From Streptomyces xanthophaeus (GTDB lineage: Bacteria; Actinomycetota; Actinomycetes; Streptomycetales; Streptomycetaceae): a stretch of DNA of 64,000 bases. Position numbers and translations under genes: made by a program. Of this stretch, positions 58,380 to 64,000 are shown piece after piece; position 1 is the first letter of the stretch; each line of letters opens with the position of its first letter. The notes beneath the pieces are model-generated. The model worked only from the letters and a program-made list of their open reading frames with translations, was not told the origin of the DNA and made no database searches. The stretch covers positions 372,001-436,000 of the forward strand of contig NZ_JOFT01000011.1 in NCBI RefSeq assembly GCF_000725805.1, in the 5' to 3' direction.

Positions 58380-59138
58380 ATGAAGGTCGCCATCGTCACG
58401 GGTGGTAGCTCCGGCATCGGACAGGGCACGGCGATCCAGCTCGCGAAGCGCGGTGTGGGCGTGCTCCTCACCTACAGCAGCAACCGGCAGGGCGCCCTGG
58501 ACACGGTCGCGGCGATCGAGGAGGAGGGCGGCACGGCCGTCGCGCTGTCCCTGGACGTCGGCCGCAGCGACAGCTTCCCGGCGTTCCGCACCGCCGTGGC
58601 GCGGGCGCTGCGCGACACCTGGCAGCGGGACACCTTCGACCACCTCGTCAACAACGCCGGCTTCGCGCAGATGTCGATGTTCGAGGACACGACCGAGGAG
58701 CTCTTCGACGCGCTCTCGCGGGTCCTCCTGAAAGGACCGTACTTCCTGACGCAGACGCTGCTCCCGCTGCTGGCGGACGGCGGGGCGATCGTCAACACCA
58801 GCAGCAATTCCGCGCGGGCCTCCGGCATGGAGGCGGGCTATTCGGCCTACGCGACGATGAAGGGCGGCCTGGACGTCCTGACCGTCTACATGGCCAAGGA
58901 GTTCAGCGGGCGCGGGATCCGGGTGAACGGCGTCGCCCCCGGCTCCACCCGTACCCGGCTGGCCGACAACGCCTTCGAGCGGTTCCCCGAGGTGATCCCG
59001 GCGCTCGCGGCGAAGACCGCGCTGGGCCGGGTGGGCGAGCCCGAGGACATCGGCATGGTCATCGCCTCGCTGCTCTCCGAGGAGTCGCGCTGGATCACCG
59101 GACAGAACATCGAGGTGTCGGGAGGCTACGGCCTCTAG
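58380..59138 (+). CDS. SDR family oxidoreductase
   Basis: The 252-aa classical short-chain dehydrogenase has the cofactor motif T-G-G-S-S-G-I-G (residues 7-14), N-N-A-G, the catalytic Ser in N-T-S-S-N-S, Y-A-T-M-K (Tyr/Lys pair) and P-G-S-T-R-T. It oxidises or reduces an alcohol or ketone with NAD(P)H. GGAGG precedes the ATG. It is divergent from the AraC regulator, which probably activates it, and is followed directly by a long inverted repeat. Confidence 0.9.
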   Translation: MKVAIVTGGSSGIGQGTAIQLAKRGVGVLLTYSSNRQGALDTVAAIEEEGGTAVALSLDVGRSDSFPAFRTAVARALRDTWQRDTFDHLVNNAGFAQMSMFEDTTEELFDALSRVLLKGPYFLTQTLLPLLADGGAIVNTSSNSARASGMEAGYSAYATMKGGLDVLTVYMAKEFSGRGIRVNGVAPGSTRTRLADNAFERFPEVIPALAAKTALGRVGEPEDIGMVIASLLSEESRWITGQNIEVSGGYGL

Positions 59139-59140
59139 GT

Positions 59141-59211
59141 CGTCTCTTTTGGATCTTGCCGGTCAGGTCCGCGTGGTCCGGTGCCGTGCCCGGCAAGATC
59201 CGAAAGAGACG
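59141..59211. repeat. 71-bp long inverted repeat (terminator or MITE-like)
   Basis: Two 22-nt arms (59141-59162 and 59190-59211) match with one difference, which a G-U pair tolerates, around a 27-nt spacer. It begins 2 nt after the SDR stop codon. The arm sequence (GTCTCTTT, GGATCTTGCCGG) resembles ends of IS5-like elements that I recall from Streptomyces, so it could be a miniature element or a solo end serving as terminator. Confidence 0.65.
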
Positions 59212-59425
59212 GCCCAGGCCGCTGCGGGCTCCGGGCCGGTCAGGGCGTGGGGGCGGGGGTCCGGACCGTGACGGAGGCCGATCGGTCAGGTTTCGAGAAG
59301 CGGCGGCCCGCGGGGCCCGCCTAGCGTGAGAGCCATGGACCTCACCCTGCACGCGAGCATGGGTACCTTGGCCCTTGCGCCCCGGCCCGCGCGGAGACGG
59401 CCCCCGCCAGAGAGTTGGAGACACG

Positions 59426-61819
<2,394 letters not shown>

Positions 61820-61898
61820 CGGGACGCGGGCGCGGGCGCGGGTACAGCAGTGCGGGGCGGCCGGTTCCGGGGCACCGCCGCCCGCCCCCGTACAGACG

Positions 61899-61915
61899 TA
61901 CCAAAATGGTAAAAT
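61899..61915 (+). promoter_or_regulatory. promoter with overlapping inverted repeat before the S12 hydrolase
   Basis: TACCA-AAA-TGGTA (61899-61911) overlaps a consensus-like -10 TAAAAT (61910-61915) in an A+T-rich patch, 54 nt before the serine hydrolase start. A protein on the dyad would cover the promoter. No matching -35 is clear. Confidence 0.45.
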
Positions 61916-61969
61916 GCTACGGATTGTTCTGTTTTCCGGCCGCCTGACCACGAGGGCTGTGATGCCGGC

Positions 61970-63301
61970 ATGAGGAATCCCCGGAGTGCCGCCCGTCGCG
62001 GGGCGCCCCCCGCCGCCCGTCGCCGCACAGCCGTCCTGGCCTCCTGTGCGGCCCTGCTGATCGTGGGCTGCGCCCTGCCGCCCGGGGCGAGCGCCGCGGC
62101 GCTCCACGAAGGGCCGGACACCCCCTCGCCCACCGCCGGGGTCTCCCCCACGCCGTCGGCGCTGAAGCCCATCGATCCCGCCGCCTTCCGGTCCACCGTG
62201 GAACGGGCCGCGAAGGAGCTCATGGTGCCCGGCGCGGTGGTCCTGCTGCGCACCCCGCAGGGCACCTTCCGGGCGCTCGTCGGCACGACCGAGCTGGGCA
62301 CCACCAAGGCGCCCACCACGGCCGACCGCTTCCGGATCGCCTCCAACACCAAGACGATGACCGCGGCGCTGATCGTCCGCCTCGCCCAGGACGGCAGACT
62401 CCGCTTCGACGACCCCGTCTCCGCCTACGTGGCCGGGGTGCCGAACGGCGACCGCATCACCGTCGGCCAGCTGCTGAAGATGCGCAGCGGGCTCTACAAC
62501 TACACCGACGCCCCCGAACTCTCGGCGAGCCTGGACGCCGAACCGGCCAGGGCCCGGACCCCGCAGGAGATGCTGGACATCGCCTTCCGGCGCCCGCCGA
62601 ACTTCGCACCGGACACCGCGTACGAGTACAGCAACACCAACTACGTCCTGCTCGGCCTGGTCGCCGAGAAGGCGGGCGGCCGCCCCCTGGCCGAGCAGCT
62701 CCGGGACCGGCTGTACGCCCCGCTCGGGCTGGAGGGGACCCTCCTGCCCGCGGCCGACGACACCGCCCTCCCCACCCCCTACGCACACGGCTACATGTAC
62801 GGCGGGACGGCCTACGCCCTGATCGACCAGCCCTACCCCGCCGACCTGCAGGCCGCGGCCCGCTCCGGGCAGCTCAAGCCCCTGGACTACACCCACCAGA
62901 ACCCTTCCTACGCCTACGCCGCCGGAGCCGCCGTCTCCACCGCCGACGACCTCGCCACCTGGATCCGGTCCCTGGTGACGGGCAAGGTCCTGGACCCCGC
63001 GTTCCAGCGGCAGTGGCTCGCCAGCCCGCAGGCCGAGAACCCCAAAGCTCCCGACGGGCAGAAGTACGGTTACGGGATCGCCTACCAGCGCCTCACCCCG
63101 GATGCCTCGCTGTACTACCACGGCGGCGAACTCCCCGGCTTCAACTCCTTCATCGGCCACGACCCGGACAACGACGTCACCCTCGTGATCTGGACGAACC
63201 TGACCCTGTCGCCCGGCGGCCGAACCACCGCCCAGGCCCTGCTGCCCACCGTCCTCAACCAGATCTACGCCGGACTCGACCTCCCCACCGGCACCGAATA
63301 G
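61970..63301 (+). CDS. secreted serine hydrolase (beta-lactamase/D-Ala-D-Ala carboxypeptidase fold)
   Basis: The 443-aa protein has an Arg-rich start, a hydrophobic core and a possible lipobox (V-G-C, about residue 28) or an A-S-A cleavage site (about 37), followed by a Pro/Thr/Ser linker. The motifs S-N-T-K, Y-S-N-T-N and H-G-G-E are those of S12 carboxypeptidases such as Streptomyces R61. It should act on peptidoglycan peptides or similar substrates outside the cell. It is probably a single-gene unit. Confidence 0.86.
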   Translation: MRNPRSAARRGAPPAARRRTAVLASCAALLIVGCALPPGASAAALHEGPDTPSPTAGVSPTPSALKPIDPAAFRSTVERAAKELMVPGAVVLLRTPQGTFRALVGTTELGTTKAPTTADRFRIASNTKTMTAALIVRLAQDGRLRFDDPVSAYVAGVPNGDRITVGQLLKMRSGLYNYTDAPELSASLDAEPARARTPQEMLDIAFRRPPNFAPDTAYEYSNTNYVLLGLVAEKAGGRPLAEQLRDRLYAPLGLEGTLLPAADDTALPTPYAHGYMYGGTAYALIDQPYPADLQAAARSGQLKPLDYTHQNPSYAYAAGAAVSTADDLATWIRSLVTGKVLDPAFQRQWLASPQAENPKAPDGQKYGYGIAYQRLTPDASLYYHGGELPGFNSFIGHDPDNDVTLVIWTNLTLSPGGRTTAQALLPTVLNQIYAGLDLPTGTE

Positions 63302-63363
63302 GCCGTAGGGCCCTGCACTCGGGGTCTTCGGCCGCTGGAGGGGCCGGGGGTACCGGGTGTCCC

Positions 63364-63397
63364 CTGGAAGGGACGGCACGTCCGCCGTCCCTTCCAG
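63364..63397 (+). terminator. perfect hairpin abutting the next ribosome site
   Basis: A 14-bp perfect stem (63364-63377 with 63384-63397) closes a 6-nt loop. It may terminate the hydrolase mRNA, but it ends exactly where the AGGAGG ribosome site of the next gene begins (63398-63403), so it may also affect that gene's translation. Confidence 0.55.
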
Positions 63398-63412
63398 AGG
63401 AGGTGCCCGATC

Positions 63413-64000
63413 GTGGTCGTCCGGGTCGAGGAGAAGCGCGGGTTCTGCACGCTGTGCAAGTCGCGGTGCGGGGCCGTCTTCACCGTGTCGGACGGCAGGC
63501 TGACCGGGGTCAGGCCGGATCCGGAACACCCCAACGGGGCCGCCCTGTGCCCCAAGGGCCGCGCGGCCCCCGAGATCGCCCACAGCACGGGCCGGCTCAC
63601 CACTCCCCTGCGCCGTACGCGGCCGAAGTCGGACCCGGATCCGGGCTGGGAGGCGATCTCCTGGGACGAGGCCCTCGACGAGATCGCGGCCAGGATCGGT
63701 GCGATCGTGGCCGAGGACGGGCCCGAGGCCGTCGCCTTCGGCGTCGCGACGCCGTCCGGCACCGCGGTCTCGGACGCCACCGAGTGGATCGAGCGGTTCG
63801 TCCGCCTCCTGGGCAGCCCGAACACCGTCTACAGCGCCGAGATCTGCAACTGGCACAAGGACTTCGCGCACGCCTTCACCTTCGGCTCCCCGCTCCCGGC
63901 TCCCGACTACGCGCACGCCGACCTCGCCCTGCTGTGGGGGTTCAACCCGGCCAAGACCTGGCTGGCGCAGTCCGTGGCGCTCTCCGCCGCGCACGCCCGC
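63413..64000 (+). CDS. molybdopterin oxidoreductase, N-terminal part
   Basis: The frame starts at GTG 63413, 9 nt after AGGAGG, and runs off the window after 196 codons. It opens with the [4Fe-4S] motif C-T-L-C-K-S-R-C followed by C-P-K-G (about residues 12-50), then W-D-E-A-L-D-E-I and E-I-C-N-W-H segments of the DMSO reductase/formate dehydrogenase superfamily. It should hold a bis-MGD molybdenum or tungsten cofactor. The residue that binds Mo and the substrate class lie beyond the edge or are unclear. Confidence 0.85.
   Translation, partial: MVVRVEEKRGFCTLCKSRCGAVFTVSDGRLTGVRPDPEHPNGAALCPKGRAAPEIAHSTGRLTTPLRRTRPKSDPDPGWEAISWDEALDEIAARIGAIVAEDGPEAVAFGVATPSGTAVSDATEWIERFVRLLGSPNTVYSAEICNWHKDFAHAFTFGSPLPAPDYAHADLALLWGFNPAKTWLAQSVALSAAHAR

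Overview
The base composition (well over 70% G+C), strongly GC-biased third codon positions, tightly packed genes, frequent GTG starts, many leaderless promoters and families such as mycothiol-type DinB/maleylpyruvate-isomerase folds, DUF4404, GlxA-type AraC regulators, HAF-repeat secreted proteins and a cysteine-containing leader peptide point to a Streptomyces or close relative, in chromosomal sequence. I see no rRNA, tRNA, CRISPR array, phage module or intact transposase. About 73 protein-coding genes are supported, and no gene-free stretch exceeds 300 bases. Most names rest on motif reading, not on a database search.

Layout. 1-9.9 kb: accessory enzymes with dedicated regulators (questin-oxidase-like protein, HAF-repeat secreted protein, GNAT; TetR plus a zinc-independent MDR oxidoreductase; a frameshifted FAD monooxygenase; TetR plus an AGPS-like FAD oxidase). 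10-20 kb: a methionine region with a leader peptide, metY and metX, then metQNI; between them lie an orphan gltD, a P-loop kinase-like gene and a secreted serine hydrolase. 20-29 kb: a DeoR-HTH/LacI hybrid regulator, two paralogous 94-aa secreted cysteine proteins, the remains of a two-component operon, an AhpD-like protein, a PBP4-type carboxypeptidase and assorted enzymes. 29-44 kb: an ArsR-type regulator and EamA exporter sharing operator half-sites, then many short single-gene units (DinB folds, GNATs, lipoproteins, EF-hand protein, VOC/cupin pair, DUF418 protein), ending with a MerR regulator fused to two sliding-clamp domains and an adjacent helical-repeat protein.

44.8-49.8 kb is the most striking part. 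Four genes on the minus strand are ordered cytosolic Ser/Thr kinase (with C-terminal helical repeats), E2-like protein, JAB(JAMM)-E1 fusion and membrane protein. This looks like a prokaryotic ubiquitin-type conjugation/deconjugation cassette under a kinase, with no modifier gene nearby. 49.8-64 kb: saccharopine dehydrogenase-like protein/GlxA regulator; erythromycin-esterase-like enzyme with a tandem MerR regulator; an MFS pump behind two perfect palindromes; serine hydrolases; an RNA ligase-like phosphodiesterase; an AraC/SDR pair; a short UvrA paralogue; and the start of a molybdopterin oxidoreductase running off the end.

A recurring property is leaderless transcription: at least 17 starts lie 6-7 nt after a TANNNT-like -10 box.
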